Shown here in pieces: positions 16,214 through 26,168 of a stretch of 64,000 nt of DNA (position 1 is the stretch's first letter; every line of letters starts with the position of its first letter). The notes beneath the pieces were generated by a model. It saw nothing but the letters and a program-made list of their open reading frames with translations. It did no database searches and was not told where the DNA came from. The stretch spans positions 591,315 to 655,314 of the forward strand of contig NZ_LT745763.1 in the NCBI RefSeq assembly GCF_900166595.1. The letters run 5' to 3'. Both the position numbers and the translations under genes were made by a program. This stretch comes from Virgibacillus dokdonensis (lineage in GTDB: Bacteria > Bacillota > Bacilli > Bacillales > Amphibacillaceae).

Positions 16214-18389
16214 TTTGAATAAACAAAAACTGAAAAAGATTGTCTTGACGGTGGTACTTATTGGTACTGCCGTTTTTCTATGTCTTCTTTTACTTGGAAC
16301 ATTAGCTCAAGCAGCTGGCTTAGTTGATGATACGGTGTCAGAAGATAATCTGTATTCTAAATATCCGCTTGATCATTACCAACTCGATTTTTATGTAGAC
16401 ACAGGTTGGGATTGGCTGCCATGGAATTGGAATGATGGTATCGGAAAACAAGTGATGTATGGCCTATACACAATCACGAATTTTATCTGGATTATAAGCT
16501 TGTATCTATCTAATGCGACAGGCTATTTAATCCAACAGGCTTATTCACTCGATTTCATTTCACAAACGGCAGACGCTATCGGAAAAAACATGCAAACATT
16601 AGCCGGGATTACGGCAAGTGGTTTCAGCAGTTCGGGATTTTATGTGGGTTTCTTGCTTCTTTTCATTTTAGTGATTGGAATTTATGTGGCTTATACAGGA
16701 TTAATAAAACGGGAAACGACGAAAGCGATTCGAGCGATCCTAAACTTTTTAGTCGTTTTTATTTTGTCGGCCTCCTTTATTGCCTATGCCCCAACGTATA
16801 TCGCTAAAATTAATGACTTTTCAGCAGATATTAGTCAAGCAAGTTTAGATTTAGGTACTAAAATCCTGATGCCGAATTCGAGTAGCCAAGGAAAAGATAG
16901 TGTCGATATGATACGGAATAACCTCTTTTCTATTCAAGTGGAACAGCCTTGGATATTATTACAATTTGATGATTCGGATAAAGAAACGATTGGCGAAGAA
17001 CGTGTTGAAAACTTAGTTTCTATCAATCCTGATACGAATAACGGGAAAGATCGTGAAGATGCTGTCAAAGCAGAAATTGAAGATCACGACAATAAAAACT
17101 TAACCATTACGAAGACCACCACACGTTTAGGAATGGTCTTCTTTTTATTTCTGTTTAATATCGGTATCTCTATTTTCGTGTTTCTACTATCGGGAATTAT
17201 GATTTTCTCGCAAATTTTGTTTATTATCTATGCGATGTTTTTACCAATTAGTTTTCTACTTTCCATGATACCCACCTTTGAAAACATGGGAAAACAGGCG
17301 ATTATGAAATTGTTTAATGTAATTATGCTTCGAGCTGGTATCACGCTCATTATTACAGTTGCTTTTAGTATTTCATCCATGCTTTACAGTTTAACAACAA
17401 GTTTTCCATTTTTCTTGATTGCCTTTTTGCAGATCGTGACGTTTGCAGGGATTTACATGAAACTCGGTGACATTATGAGCATGTTTAAACTGCAAAGTAA
17501 TGATTCGCAACAAGTCGGACGTCAAGTCATGCGTCGTCCTTATCGAATGTTCAATCGAGGTAGTCGTCGATTACAGCGAACAATCGGACGCACCCTTGCA
17601 GGGGCAACTGCTGGAGCAACGGTCGGGGCAATGGTTGGAAAGTCAAAGCAAACAAAAGGTTCGTTCTCTCCCCTACGCCCATTACAACGGTTAACATCGA
17701 CTACCAAAAATAACAAAGAACAGCCAACTGACCGTACGAAATCATCATCTTTAAGTCAGAAAGTAGGTCAAGTCACAGGAAAAGTGCTTGGTGCGAAAAG
17801 TCGATTCCGTGCAAATATAGATCATCGTAAAGAACAACTACATGATTTACCTACTACTGCTCAATATGCGGTGATGCAAGGAAAAGAACAGCTTACAAAA
17901 CCAGCCCGTGATTTTAAAGAAGGCATGAAGCAAGCAAAGGAAAAGAGACAAAAAACACATGCAGACCGTCAAGCAAAACATCGTCAAACGATTGCAGATA
18001 GGCGACAAGCATTGGATAAAAAACGTACCCCTTTTCGAAAGACTGCTAGTTATGAACGACCAGTCACGCATGATATCAATGAATCTGCACATCAAAATAG
18101 ATTAAAGAACCCAACTGTTCAACAAAAAGAAAAGACAAGACCTGTCGCAAAAAGCGAGCATATGAAGAAATTCAAATTACAACGACAGTTATCGAGTCCA
18201 GACAGAAAAGAGCATTTTACTGATAATCCCAAACAACCTGTTAAAAAAGAAAACCGATCTCCCAATGAAGAACTTTCCCGACCAAAAAATAGTCGGACAA
18301 TCATCAAGCGTCCCTCTAAACCGTTGAAACGTACAAACCAGAAACAAATCACTAAGCGTCCAATCCATGCAACTAGGAGGAAACGCTGA
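16203..18389 (+). CDS. VirB6-like polytopic conjugation protein (TcpH/Orf15)
   Basis: A large channel protein (728 aa from GTG 16203; TTG 16215 possible). One N-terminal helix (near residues 15-38) and several more (about 90-110, 150-175, 185-210, 310-340, 345-370, 390-450) span the membrane. An extracellular loop lies between them. The last 280 residues form a highly basic, Gln/Lys/Arg-rich cytoplasmic tail. This layout is that of Tn916 Orf15 / ICEBs1 ConG / pCW3 TcpH, which forms the channel core. AGGAG lies 7 bp before GTG 16203. The stop overlaps the next start (TGATG). Confidence 0.87.
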   Translation: MAINLNKQKLKKIVLTVVLIGTAVFLCLLLLGTLAQAAGLVDDTVSEDNLYSKYPLDHYQLDFYVDTGWDWLPWNWNDGIGKQVMYGLYTITNFIWIISLYLSNATGYLIQQAYSLDFISQTADAIGKNMQTLAGITASGFSSSGFYVGFLLLFILVIGIYVAYTGLIKRETTKAIRAILNFLVVFILSASFIAYAPTYIAKINDFSADISQASLDLGTKILMPNSSSQGKDSVDMIRNNLFSIQVEQPWILLQFDDSDKETIGEERVENLVSINPDTNNGKDREDAVKAEIEDHDNKNLTITKTTTRLGMVFFLFLFNIGISIFVFLLSGIMIFSQILFIIYAMFLPISFLLSMIPTFENMGKQAIMKLFNVIMLRAGITLIITVAFSISSMLYSLTTSFPFFLIAFLQIVTFAGIYMKLGDIMSMFKLQSNDSQQVGRQVMRRPYRMFNRGSRRLQRTIGRTLAGATAGATVGAMVGKSKQTKGSFSPLRPLQRLTSTTKNNKEQPTDRTKSSSLSQKVGQVTGKVLGAKSRFRANIDHRKEQLHDLPTTAQYAVMQGKEQLTKPARDFKEGMKQAKEKRQKTHADRQAKHRQTIADRRQALDKKRTPFRKTASYERPVTHDINESAHQNRLKNPTVQQKEKTRPVAKSEHMKKFKLQRQLSSPDRKEHFTDNPKQPVKKENRSPNEELSRPKNSRTIIKRPSKPLKRTNQKQITKRPIHATRRKR

Positions 18390-19408
18390 TGAAAGTCATG
18401 AAATTAAAGGTCATGTTAATTGCTGGGGGATTAGGTTTTCTTGCTTTTTTAGGGCTATTAGCATTTGTAGCTATTTTTATATCAAATGAAGAACATTCAT
18501 CTGATAGCGGGGATTTCATCCATGATATAGATGATGTATCGGTCTCCAAAGATGTGTTAAAACATCAGCCAATGGTAGAAAAATATGCACAAGAATATGG
18601 AATTAGTGAGTATGTCTCTACCTTACTAGCCATTATCCAAGTAGAGAGTGGTGGAAAATTAAAAGATGTGATGCAGAGTAGTGAATCGTTGGGACTTCCA
18701 CCCAATACTTTAGATACCGAAGCTTCAATTCAACAAGGAACTAAATACTTTTCAGATTTATTACATTCTGCAGAAAGAAGTGATGTTGATGGCAATACAG
18801 CTATTCAAGCCTACAACTATGGCGGTGCTTTTATTGATTATGTCGCGAAAAGAGGTTCCCAGTACAACTTTGAACTTGCAGAAAACTTTGCGAAGGAACG
18901 TTCAGGTGGCAGCAAAGTCACTTACTCGAATCCGATAGCTGTAAAGAAAAACGGTGGTTGGCGTTACCGTTATGGCAATATGTTTTATGTCGATTTAGTT
19001 AGTCAATATTTTATCTCACCGCAATTTGATGATGAATTAGTTCAGATCGTAATGAATGAAGCTTTAAAGTATGAAGGGTTCCCTTATGTCTTTGGTGGTG
19101 ATAATCCAAAGACTTCATTCGATTGTAGTGGATTGACACAATGGAGTTATCAAAAAGCAGGGATTAACTTGCCTCGAACAGCACAGCAACAGTATGACGC
19201 AACCGAGTCGATACCTTTATCGGAAGCAAAGCCTGGGGATTTAGTGTTTTTTCATTCCACATATAATGCAGGAACCTATGTCACCCATGTAGGAATCTAC
19301 CTTGGAAATAATCAGATGTATAATGCTGGAGATCCGATTGGTTATGCAGATTTAACTTCTTCTTACTGGCAAAAGCACCTGATTGGATCTGGACGTATTA
19401 AACAATAG
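18389..19408 (+). CDS. cwlT: Bifunctional cell-wall hydrolase CwlT (Tn916 Orf14)
   Basis: This 339-aa secreted/anchored enzyme opens peptidoglycan for the mating channel. An N-terminal membrane helix (about 8-30) is followed by a lysozyme-like muramidase domain (about 55-175; catalytic Glu in IIQVESGGKLKD). A C-terminal NlpC/P60 DL-endopeptidase follows (about 215-335; Cys in FDCSGLTQW, His in THVGIYLG). The same fusion is found in ICEBs1 CwlT. The gene overlaps its upstream neighbour by one base and is followed after 15 bp by tcpC. Confidence 0.93.
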   Translation: MKVMKLKVMLIAGGLGFLAFLGLLAFVAIFISNEEHSSDSGDFIHDIDDVSVSKDVLKHQPMVEKYAQEYGISEYVSTLLAIIQVESGGKLKDVMQSSESLGLPPNTLDTEASIQQGTKYFSDLLHSAERSDVDGNTAIQAYNYGGAFIDYVAKRGSQYNFELAENFAKERSGGSKVTYSNPIAVKKNGGWRYRYGNMFYVDLVSQYFISPQFDDELVQIVMNEALKYEGFPYVFGGDNPKTSFDCSGLTQWSYQKAGINLPRTAQQQYDATESIPLSEAKPGDLVFFHSTYNAGTYVTHVGIYLGNNQMYNAGDPIGYADLTSSYWQKHLIGSGRIKQ

Positions 19409-19423
19409 AAAGGATGGGATAGC

Positions 19424-20335
19424 ATGTACCTCCCTTTTAGTAAAAAAGAAAAACAGGAAAAGCCAAAGAAATCGAAAAAGGTAAAAGTGAAAACGGTTGG
19501 AAAGCGTAAAAAGTCCGATCTTTTTTTATGGATTCTATTAATCAGTAGTCTAGCGTTTGGAATCTATAAAAACTTTACCTCCATTGATCAACATACCATT
19601 CATGAAAGAGAAATTGTGCAGAACCATATGGTAGATACAACTGCGATTGAAAGCTTTACAAGAAACTTTGTGAAAGACTATTACACGTGGGAAAATGAAG
19701 CCGAATCATTGGAAGAACGAACAGAAAAACTTACTGATTATCTGACAGAAGAACTGCAAGCTTTAAATGTAGATACCGTAAGGAACGATATTCCTACCAG
19801 TTCTAGTGTAGGTAATATAAACATTTGGTCAGTATCGCAGGAAAACGAGGATACCTATGCTGTTGTTTATTCGGTAGAACAAAAAATTTCAGAGGATAAA
19901 AGTAGCCAATGGGTACGCTCTACCTATCGTATTCTACTTCATCAAGATAAGTTAGGAAACTTGGTAATTACTCAAAACCCTACCTTGTGGAGCTTACCGA
20001 AAAAATCTGATTATGAACCAAAACAGCCCGAAAGTAATGGGACAGTTAATTCCGATACTGTACATGAAGTAACAGAGTTTTTGGAAACATTCTTTACGTT
20101 TTATCCGACCGCCACTGATAAAGAACTTGCTTATTATGTGAAAGATAATGCCTTACCACCGATTAGGAAAAACTATATATTTTCAGAACTAATCAATCCA
20201 GTATTCCAAAAATCAGGACACCAGATACAAGTCTGGGTATCTGTGAAGTATCTGGATGAAACGACGAAGGGAGAGCAAATTTCACAATATGTACTCACTT
20301 TAGAGAAAGATATGAACTGGATGATCGTTCAATAA
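19424..20335 (+). CDS. tcpC: TcpC-family conjugation protein (Tn916 Orf13)
   Basis: This 303-aa bitopic protein has a very basic cytoplasmic N-terminus, one transmembrane helix (about 35-52) and an extracellular part made of two NTF2-like domains (about 70-190 and 210-300). This is the TcpC/ConC architecture, related to VirB8, required for channel assembly. It is the last gene of the conjugation block. AAAGGATGG lies before the ATG. Confidence 0.9.
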   Translation: MYLPFSKKEKQEKPKKSKKVKVKTVGKRKKSDLFLWILLISSLAFGIYKNFTSIDQHTIHEREIVQNHMVDTTAIESFTRNFVKDYYTWENEAESLEERTEKLTDYLTEELQALNVDTVRNDIPTSSSVGNINIWSVSQENEDTYAVVYSVEQKISEDKSSQWVRSTYRILLHQDKLGNLVITQNPTLWSLPKKSDYEPKQPESNGTVNSDTVHEVTEFLETFFTFYPTATDKELAYYVKDNALPPIRKNYIFSELINPVFQKSGHQIQVWVSVKYLDETTKGEQISQYVLTLEKDMNWMIVQ

Positions 20336-20389
20336 ATCAAAAGAAATAAGAAAATATGATATTTATGACTTGAGAAATCATTATAAAAT

Positions 20390-21484
20390 TTATAGTATAT
20401 AACTCAAGTTTCGGAGTAAAGAAACACGCATAACTCCTTTCCGCACTTGGCTTTGGGTTGAAAAAGTTATCAAGAAAAAATCCCGTTCAAAATCTGATGC
20501 AGCAAATTTTTGGTACAGTTTATAGGCTTCATCAATTGATTCAGCTTCATAGATGTCAAAGAAATGCTCTTTAAGTTCGTATGCTTGACCAAGTAATGGG
20601 AACTTATCAGTCCATACTTGCAACTTTATTTGATCATCGAAGTCGTTATGGTCTTTTCGTCTTGTAGGAAGCACATAACGATCTCTCATAAGTTGTCTGC
20701 GTTCTTTGGCTGAGACATTTTGACGGTTAGCTTTTCGGATTTTCTCTAAGGCTTCATTAGCTAATTTTACAACATGAAACTTGTTAATTACGATTTTGGC
20801 ATGTGGTATCACTGTATAAACAGCACTTTTATAAGGGTTCCACATATCCATTGCAACAAGTTCGATTTTATCAATGTTTTGAAGTTTTAACAGGTAACTG
20901 ATAACGATATCTTTATTACGTTTTCGTAAAATGCCAATTACCGACTTGTTTTCTACATCTGTGATGACACAACGATAGTTCTTTAGCAGATGGACTTCAT
21001 CAATACCAAGCCAGTTAGGAGTTCTGAAATCTGTTTGTGCTTCAAGTTCTGCAACGTAGTCATTAAAGATGTTTCGTACAGTCTTTTCATCAATGCCTAT
21101 ATCGTCTGCAATACTGGTGAATTTCTTTTCAAGACTGGCTTCTTGAATCCAATCTATAAGTCTATTAGTAACAGAACGATTGACATCCATATCAGACAAA
21201 GTTTCAAAAAACGTTTCATTGCACTCTCGACATTTATAACGCTGTCGTTTTATATAAATTCCAACACGTTTAGCGTGCATTGGTAGGTCGAAAAATAACT
21301 GCTTCTTTTTACCGTGCTTATATAAGTTTGCAACAGTACCACATTTTGGGCAGTAGGAGGGAGGCGGTAAAATGGTCTCAACTAAGAATCTATAATCAAA
21401 TTCACTCTCATCCATATCAATAATTTTAAAATTTGGTAGGTTAAGCATATTAGATGTCATTATTTCATTTTCCTTTTGCAACAT
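20390..21484 (-). pseudogene. ISL3-family transposase, C-terminally truncated
   Basis: This 364-aa product has an N-terminal zinc-ribbon (CPKCGT...CRECNETF), an HTH region and the start of the DDE_Tnp_ISL3 domain (GIDEVHLLKNYRCVITD, AMDMWNPYKSAV, NKFHVVKLANEALE). The last third, including the TEGxNN-type region with the catalytic Glu, is missing; the final 25 residues do not look like the family. Terminal inverted repeats were not found on either side. It is a remnant between the conjugation module and the drug-resistance cargo. Confidence 0.8.
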
Positions 21485-21501
21485 ATTTTAAGACAATAAA
21501 C

Positions 21502-21542
21502 AAAAACAGCATTACTTCTTGATTAGAGTAATGCTGTTTTTG
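21502..21542. terminator. Bidirectional intrinsic terminator
   Basis: A 14-bp perfect stem AAAACAGCATTACT / AGTAATGCTGTTTT flanked by A and T runs on either side. It ends the MFS-GNAT-TetR operon on the minus strand. Confidence 0.8.
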
Positions 21543-21545
21543 TGT

Positions 21546-22967
21546 TCAGTCCTCAACTTTTACACGTTTGATAAAGAATGCTAAAACTAATCCAATAATC
21601 GACACCACCATTGCAAAAATAAAAGCATTTTGTACTCCTGATGTGAGAGAAACCACTATATTTTCAGGTGTTGTCGGGTCGGTGATGCCAGATAAATAAT
21701 TTTGTTGTCCCATTGTCATCATTGTTGCAGCTGTAGCCGTTCCAATGGCACCTGCCACTTGCTGCATTGTATTTATTATTGCAGAACCATGTGGATATAG
21801 CTCTGTATCCAATTGATTTAATCCATTAGTTTGCACTGGCATCATAACCATTGAGGTTCCAAGCATCAAACACATATACTGTGTGATTATTACTTCAACA
21901 GATGTGCTCGATTCAACATTGGAGAAAATCCAAAGTACAACAAAGGCTATGAAAAAACCAGAAATCACTAACCATCTTGGACCAAATCGATCAAATAATC
22001 GACCAGTGATAGGTGACATAATCCCATTCAAGATTCCACCAGGAAGTAAAATTAGCCCTGCCACCAAAGCGGTGTAGCCCATACCGTCTTGAAGATAAAT
22101 AGGTAGAAGAAGATTAGCTGTTAAAATAATAATCATATTAATTACCACAGTCAGAGTACCTAATGCAAACATCGGCTGTTTGAAAGCCTTCAAATTGACA
22201 ATAGGGGATTTAATAGAGAACTGTCTAATAGAGAATAGTAATAATGATAAAATACCAATGATTATAGTCACTATGGCAATTGATGTACCTTCTGTTTGCC
22301 CTACACCACTAAAACCATATACTATTCCCCCAAACCCAACTGTAGATAGAAGAATAGACAATAAATCGATTTTTGGCTTGGTTATTGTAGAAACATTTTG
22401 CATATAGAACACACTACACAACAGGGCAATTACATAGAAGGGAATTGCTAACCAAAATAACCAATGATAACTTAGGGTTTCAACCACCAGCCCAGAAATT
22501 GCAGGACCAAGTGCAAGGGATGTCATCATTACTAATCCTATTAACCCCATAGCCGTCCCCCTCTTTTTGGGAGGAATAATTACTAAAACAACATTATACA
22601 TTAATGGAAGGAGTATTCCTGTACCAATAGCTTGAAGCATTCTCCCTATTAATAACAAACTAAAATTTGGAGCAATTGCAGCACTTATTGAACCTAAAAT
22701 AGAAAATACTACTGAAGTTATAAATAGCTTTCTTGTTGAAAACCATTGGATTAGAAGTGCCGAAATAGGTACTAAAACGCCAATGGTTAAAAGGTAGCCC
22801 GTTGTTAACCACTGAACGGTAGATGCATTTATTTGAAACACCTGCATTAAATCACTAAAAGCCATATTTAAGGCTGTTTCGAAAAATAAACCTATAAATC
22901 CCGCCAGCAACAAAGATATCATAATAGGAATCACACTAAATTGCTTTTCATTTCTTTGTACTTCCAT
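21546..22967 (-). CDS. MFS multidrug efflux transporter, 14-helix DHA2 type
   Basis: A 473-aa exporter with about 14 hydrophobic helices. Signatures include TVQWLTTGYLLTIGVLVPISALL (helix 2), GRMLQAIGTGILLPLM, LGPAISGLVVETLSYHWLFW and QQVAGAIGTATAATMM. These are typical of EmrB/QacA/LmrB drug:H+ antiporters. It is the last gene of an operon headed by a TetR regulator and an acetyltransferase. Substrate unknown. Confidence 0.9.
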   Translation of the reverse strand: MEVQRNEKQFSVIPIMISLLLAGFIGLFFETALNMAFSDLMQVFQINASTVQWLTTGYLLTIGVLVPISALLIQWFSTRKLFITSVVFSILGSISAAIAPNFSLLLIGRMLQAIGTGILLPLMYNVVLVIIPPKKRGTAMGLIGLVMMTSLALGPAISGLVVETLSYHWLFWLAIPFYVIALLCSVFYMQNVSTITKPKIDLLSILLSTVGFGGIVYGFSGVGQTEGTSIAIVTIIIGILSLLLFSIRQFSIKSPIVNLKAFKQPMFALGTLTVVINMIIILTANLLLPIYLQDGMGYTALVAGLILLPGGILNGIMSPITGRLFDRFGPRWLVISGFFIAFVVLWIFSNVESSTSVEVIITQYMCLMLGTSMVMMPVQTNGLNQLDTELYPHGSAIINTMQQVAGAIGTATAATMMTMGQQNYLSGITDPTTPENIVVSLTSGVQNAFIFAMVVSIIGLVLAFFIKRVKVED

Positions 22968-23003
22968 ATAACCCCACCTTACAAAGGATAAAAATAATCA
23001 TAT

Positions 23004-23555
23004 TTATATATTTCTTACTTGCTTTTCAAGGTATTCATTTTGCAAAAGCCCCATATGAATGATGTCATGCCATTCACCATTTCTAAATAGACTTTGTCTA
23101 CTATTTCCTTCCTCCTGAAAACCGATTTTAGTGTACAAACGAATAGCTCTATCATTAAATGAAAATACTTTAAGGGAAACTCGATGGAGGTTCATTTCGT
23201 AAAAAACATAATCCAACAGTAATTTCAAACCCTCTGAACCATAGCCTTTTCCCCAATATTCCTTTTCCCCGATATCAATAATACATTCAGCATTTCTATT
23301 TTTATAATCAATGTTGATTAATGATACAATGCCAATTGGTATTTCATCTCCTTTTTCAACCATAATATAGCATTTGGCTGAATGAGATTCCAAAATAACA
23401 TGATCTACAAATTCTTTAGTTGCTTCCATTGGATAAACATCTAAAGATGAGTTGGTGGAATGCATAACTTCCATATCGTTTCTCCACTTGTGATAAAGTT
23501 CTGTATCTTCCTTTGTCATCTTTCTTAATCTCACTCTTGATGATTCAAACAACAT
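23004..23555 (-). CDS. GNAT acetyltransferase (RimJ/RimL-like)
   Basis: This 183-aa GNAT-family enzyme transfers acetyl from acetyl-CoA to an amino group. The acetyl-CoA loop is visible in GEKEYWGKGYGSEGLKLLLDYVF, followed by NLHRVSLKVFSFNDRAIRLYTKIGFQEEG, typical of Acetyltransf_3. ATG 23555 is chosen because AGGAGTG lies just upstream. Lies between the exporter and tetR genes, so it may modify the same toxic compound; substrate not predictable. Confidence 0.87.
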   Translation of the reverse strand: MLFESSRVRLRKMTKEDTELYHKWRNDMEVMHSTNSSLDVYPMEATKEFVDHVILESHSAKCYIMVEKGDEIPIGIVSLINIDYKNRNAECIIDIGEKEYWGKGYGSEGLKLLLDYVFYEMNLHRVSLKVFSFNDRAIRLYTKIGFQEEGNSRQSLFRNGEWHDIIHMGLLQNEYLEKQVRNI

Positions 23556-23567
23556 AGTGATCACTCC

Positions 23568-24191
23568 TTATAGTGCAGATTTTGGATTAATTAATTTTTC
23601 TAAAGAAAAAAGTAAGACGGATAATTGATTCTTTACTTTTGTTTGTTCATGTCCCAATTGAAATGTGTCCAACATTAAACCGTTTATAAATGATAGGAGA
23701 TACCGTGCTATAGAACGAGTAGATTGTTGAGGTCTAAATTCTCCTTTAAGCATACCTTCATTCAATACTTCTTCTATAGCTTCAGTAGTTCGCTTATAGC
23801 GTTCAGAAATGTAAGGGAAATTATCTTTATTATTTGCGTAATTAGATGATAAAAAGAATTCTGCCTTTGCATAGAGCAGTGTTTGCTCAATTGCCTCAAT
23901 ATAAAATTGCTGTTCTTCAACCCATTTTTTTAATTGTGGCCATATTGGACCTTCATCAGATGACACAAAATATTGAATGTCTTTTTGGTCATCATATTTT
24001 AAGACTTCGATAAAAACGTGATCAATATTATCGAAATAACTATAGAATGCACCTCTGGATATTCCAGCCTTGTCCATAATATCTTGCATAGATGTGTGAA
24101 CAAATCCTTTCTCGATAAACACCTTCTTGGCTACTTCTATCAATTCTCTTTTTCTTTCTTTTTTATATTCTTCGCTAACTTTTGGTGCCAT
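23568..24191 (-). CDS. TetR-family regulator of the exporter operon
   Basis: This 207-aa protein has an N-terminal TetR HTH (residues about 12-58, KRELIEVAKKVFIEKGFVHTSMQDIMDKAGISRGAFYSYFDNIDHVF) and a helical ligand-binding domain. The true start ATG 24191 follows GGAGGTGG; the frame extends upstream without a ribosome site. It heads the operon tetR-GNAT-MFS on the minus strand and has an inverted repeat over its promoter, so it probably represses itself and the exporter until a drug binds. Confidence 0.9.
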   Translation of the reverse strand: MAPKVSEEYKKERKRELIEVAKKVFIEKGFVHTSMQDIMDKAGISRGAFYSYFDNIDHVFIEVLKYDDQKDIQYFVSSDEGPIWPQLKKWVEEQQFYIEAIEQTLLYAKAEFFLSSNYANNKDNFPYISERYKRTTEAIEEVLNEGMLKGEFRPQQSTRSIARYLLSFINGLMLDTFQLGHEQTKVKNQLSVLLFSLEKLINPKSAL

Positions 24192-24229
24192 AAAGCCACC
24201 TCCATAATGATTGACAAAGGGTATACAAT

Positions 24230-24290
24230 AAACTATACACTTATGTCGTTTTATATGATAGATTATACCGACACCAGTGTATAGTTTCAA
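24230..24290 (-). promoter_or_regulatory. Promoter and operator of the tetR-GNAT-MFS operon
   Basis: On the minus strand TTGAAA (24285-24290), a 17-bp spacer and TATAAT (24262-24267) form a strong promoter. A perfect 12-bp inverted repeat, AAACTATACACT (24230-24241) and AGTGTATAGTTT (24276-24287), has one arm over the -35 and one downstream of the start point. This is a convincing TetR operator pair. Confidence 0.8.
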
Positions 24291-24291
24291 C

Positions 24292-24701
24292 CCTTTATAT
24301 TAATATTTTTGTTTTTTAGTTATGTAAATTATCTTGTAAATATAGGACGACCAGTCATAAAAAATCTACATTCTAATGAGAAAGAATGTGGTTAAGTTAG
24401 CAATTCATTAGGGTTAATGTAATAATTTCACCAGAAAACCCCGCAAATAATTTCTACTCCCAAAATTATTATGTTTCAGTAAATATATTTTTCTACATGA
24501 TAATCCGAATTAGTGCTTTATGATCATTAATTAAATAAAAATGAGTTTCCACACTAAAATCCGATTACCCGAATAATTTACACACTTTAGTTGGTAAGCC
24601 CAAAAAATATACTTTACAGGTTTTCTATCTCCATATTTTATGGTCAACCATTTATGGTCGGTCATACCAACTATTTTTGGATTCATGTGATTAAACACTA
24701 C
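24292..24701. other. Intergenic region between tetR and the MFS remnant
   Basis: About 400 bp of AT-rich DNA without a credible gene. It carries palindromic pieces built on GACGACCAGTCAT (near 24345) and TATGGTC-AACCAT-TTATGGTCGGTCAT (near 24640-24666), which look like operators of a lost TetR-type regulator. Confidence 0.4.
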
Positions 24702-24994
24702 TAGTTCCTTTTATCAATCTTTTCATCCAAAAAAAAGACCACGATTTCCGTCTGTTCCCTGGAAGAAAAACCCCCGGAATAATGGCACACGTGGTAAATC
24801 CGATTGTTCACCAGAAAGTATAATTGAACACATTGACCCATGATGCGACATCGAGCATCGGTCCATGAATTAATTGACTCTGTAAGTTGGCGGCACGCAC
24901 TGCAGTTCCAAATGCTCCACCTACTTGTTGAGCAATCGCGTGATACTGATGCCATGAGAAACCTGTTTTTCCGGCATATCTTTATAAGTGGCAT
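24702..24994 (-). pseudogene. Decayed DHA2 MFS transporter fragment
   Basis: On the minus strand the sequence reads AIAQQVGGAFGTAV (the conserved helix of DHA2 exporters), then WVNVFNYTFW, a stop codon, and TIGFTTCAIIPGVFLPG. The stop sits where Trp is expected (TGG to TGA). Only the C-terminal part of the transporter remains and there is no start. Confidence 0.65.
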
Positions 24995-25084
24995 CTACAA
25001 CAGGGATAAGCACTGCTCCAAATTCTACTCCTAACCTATGGCTCGCATGAGAAAATAGACGTTTAAATCTGTTTCTTTCCATAA

Positions 25085-25274
25085 GGTGGATTCGGGACAC
25101 CAGTACCTGATTTTTTCAATTGAAGTTGATGATCTTGAAAACGCACTAGCTCGCATAAAAGAAACAGGATTTCCAATTGATTATGGATCAGCTCAGGAAC
25201 CATAGGGTGTTCGGCGATTATGTAAGGGATTCAATCTGAAAGCTCGTCAATATTCTTATCCATTTGTAAATTAA
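25085..25274 (+). pseudogene. Decayed VOC (glyoxalase/bleomycin-resistance) gene fragment
   Basis: The plus frame reads ISIEVDDLENALARIKETGFPIDYG, SAQEP, stop (25203-25205), GVRR, which is the C-terminal half of a VOC-fold protein. In intact relatives EPWGVRR is usual, so the stop is again a Trp codon lost. The end is scrambled by small indels. Confidence 0.6.
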
Positions 25275-25411
25275 TGAAGGGTAATTTGAAATCTTCTAAT
25301 TCCTAAGTATAGATAGCCAATTATCTTGAAAGTAAATGGTTATTTTTTATTGACTAAGTGTTCATTCAAAGATAAAATGTTGATAAACTTGAATTTTATG
25401 GGGGGATTTTA

Positions 25412-26161
25412 ATGGATTTGTACTATGAGATTAATGGTACTGGACATCCAGTTGTTATGATCCATGGCGGAGGTACTGATTTGCGGGAATGGAATTACTT
25501 GGCACCTCTACTGGCTAAGTATTATCAAGTAATTTCTGTTGATGGTCGAGGTGTTGGTCAATCACCAACTCCGAAAGACCAAGTTAACTATGTGGAAGAT
25601 ATGCGGTTTTTTATAGATGAGCTTGAGCTTGATAAGCCAACCATCATCGGTCATTCCATTGGTGGGCAAATTGCAACTGAATTCGCTTTAACTTATCCGG
25701 AAAAAGTCACAAACCTTGTTTTAATTGCTCCTGCTTTATCAGGATTTCAAGGTTACACAGAATATGAGCAAATAATGCAAAAGGTGATGGGGGCTGCCCC
25801 GGATGTGGAGAAGATGGTAGATTTGATGCTACATTCTCCAATGTATCAAGTCGTTATCCATAGTCCGCAAAGAAATCTTGCCACGCAAATGCTTCAAGAT
25901 CAGTTTCAACGAGTGTTGGGTGGACCTGCTTTTGAAATGATATGGCCCAATCCTCCTGCCATCGACCGATTAGAAGAGTTAACAGCCAAAACATTATTTA
26001 TTATTGGCGAAAAGGATTTACCTGAAAATTTTCTTGCTCTTGAACACTTTAGAAAAATTCCAAATATCAATTTTATTGAAATACCAAATGCTGATCATAT
26101 CTTGACCCTGACACATTCTGAAGCGTTAAATCAGGCAATCACTGCTTTTATGGAGGAATGA
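25412..26161 (+). CDS. Alpha/beta-fold hydrolase
   Basis: This 249-aa hydrolase has the oxyanion region MIHGGGTDLREWN, nucleophile elbow GHSIGG (Ser near residue 90), catalytic Asp in FIIGEKDLPENF and His in NADHILTLT. No signal peptide, so cytosolic. It is followed after 7 bp by a TetR gene and both read in the same direction, so they form an operon in which the regulator may sense the hydrolase substrate. Specific substrate unknown. Confidence 0.9.
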   Translation: MDLYYEINGTGHPVVMIHGGGTDLREWNYLAPLLAKYYQVISVDGRGVGQSPTPKDQVNYVEDMRFFIDELELDKPTIIGHSIGGQIATEFALTYPEKVTNLVLIAPALSGFQGYTEYEQIMQKVMGAAPDVEKMVDLMLHSPMYQVVIHSPQRNLATQMLQDQFQRVLGGPAFEMIWPNPPAIDRLEELTAKTLFIIGEKDLPENFLALEHFRKIPNINFIEIPNADHILTLTHSEALNQAITAFMEE

Positions 26162-26168
26162 AGTTAAA

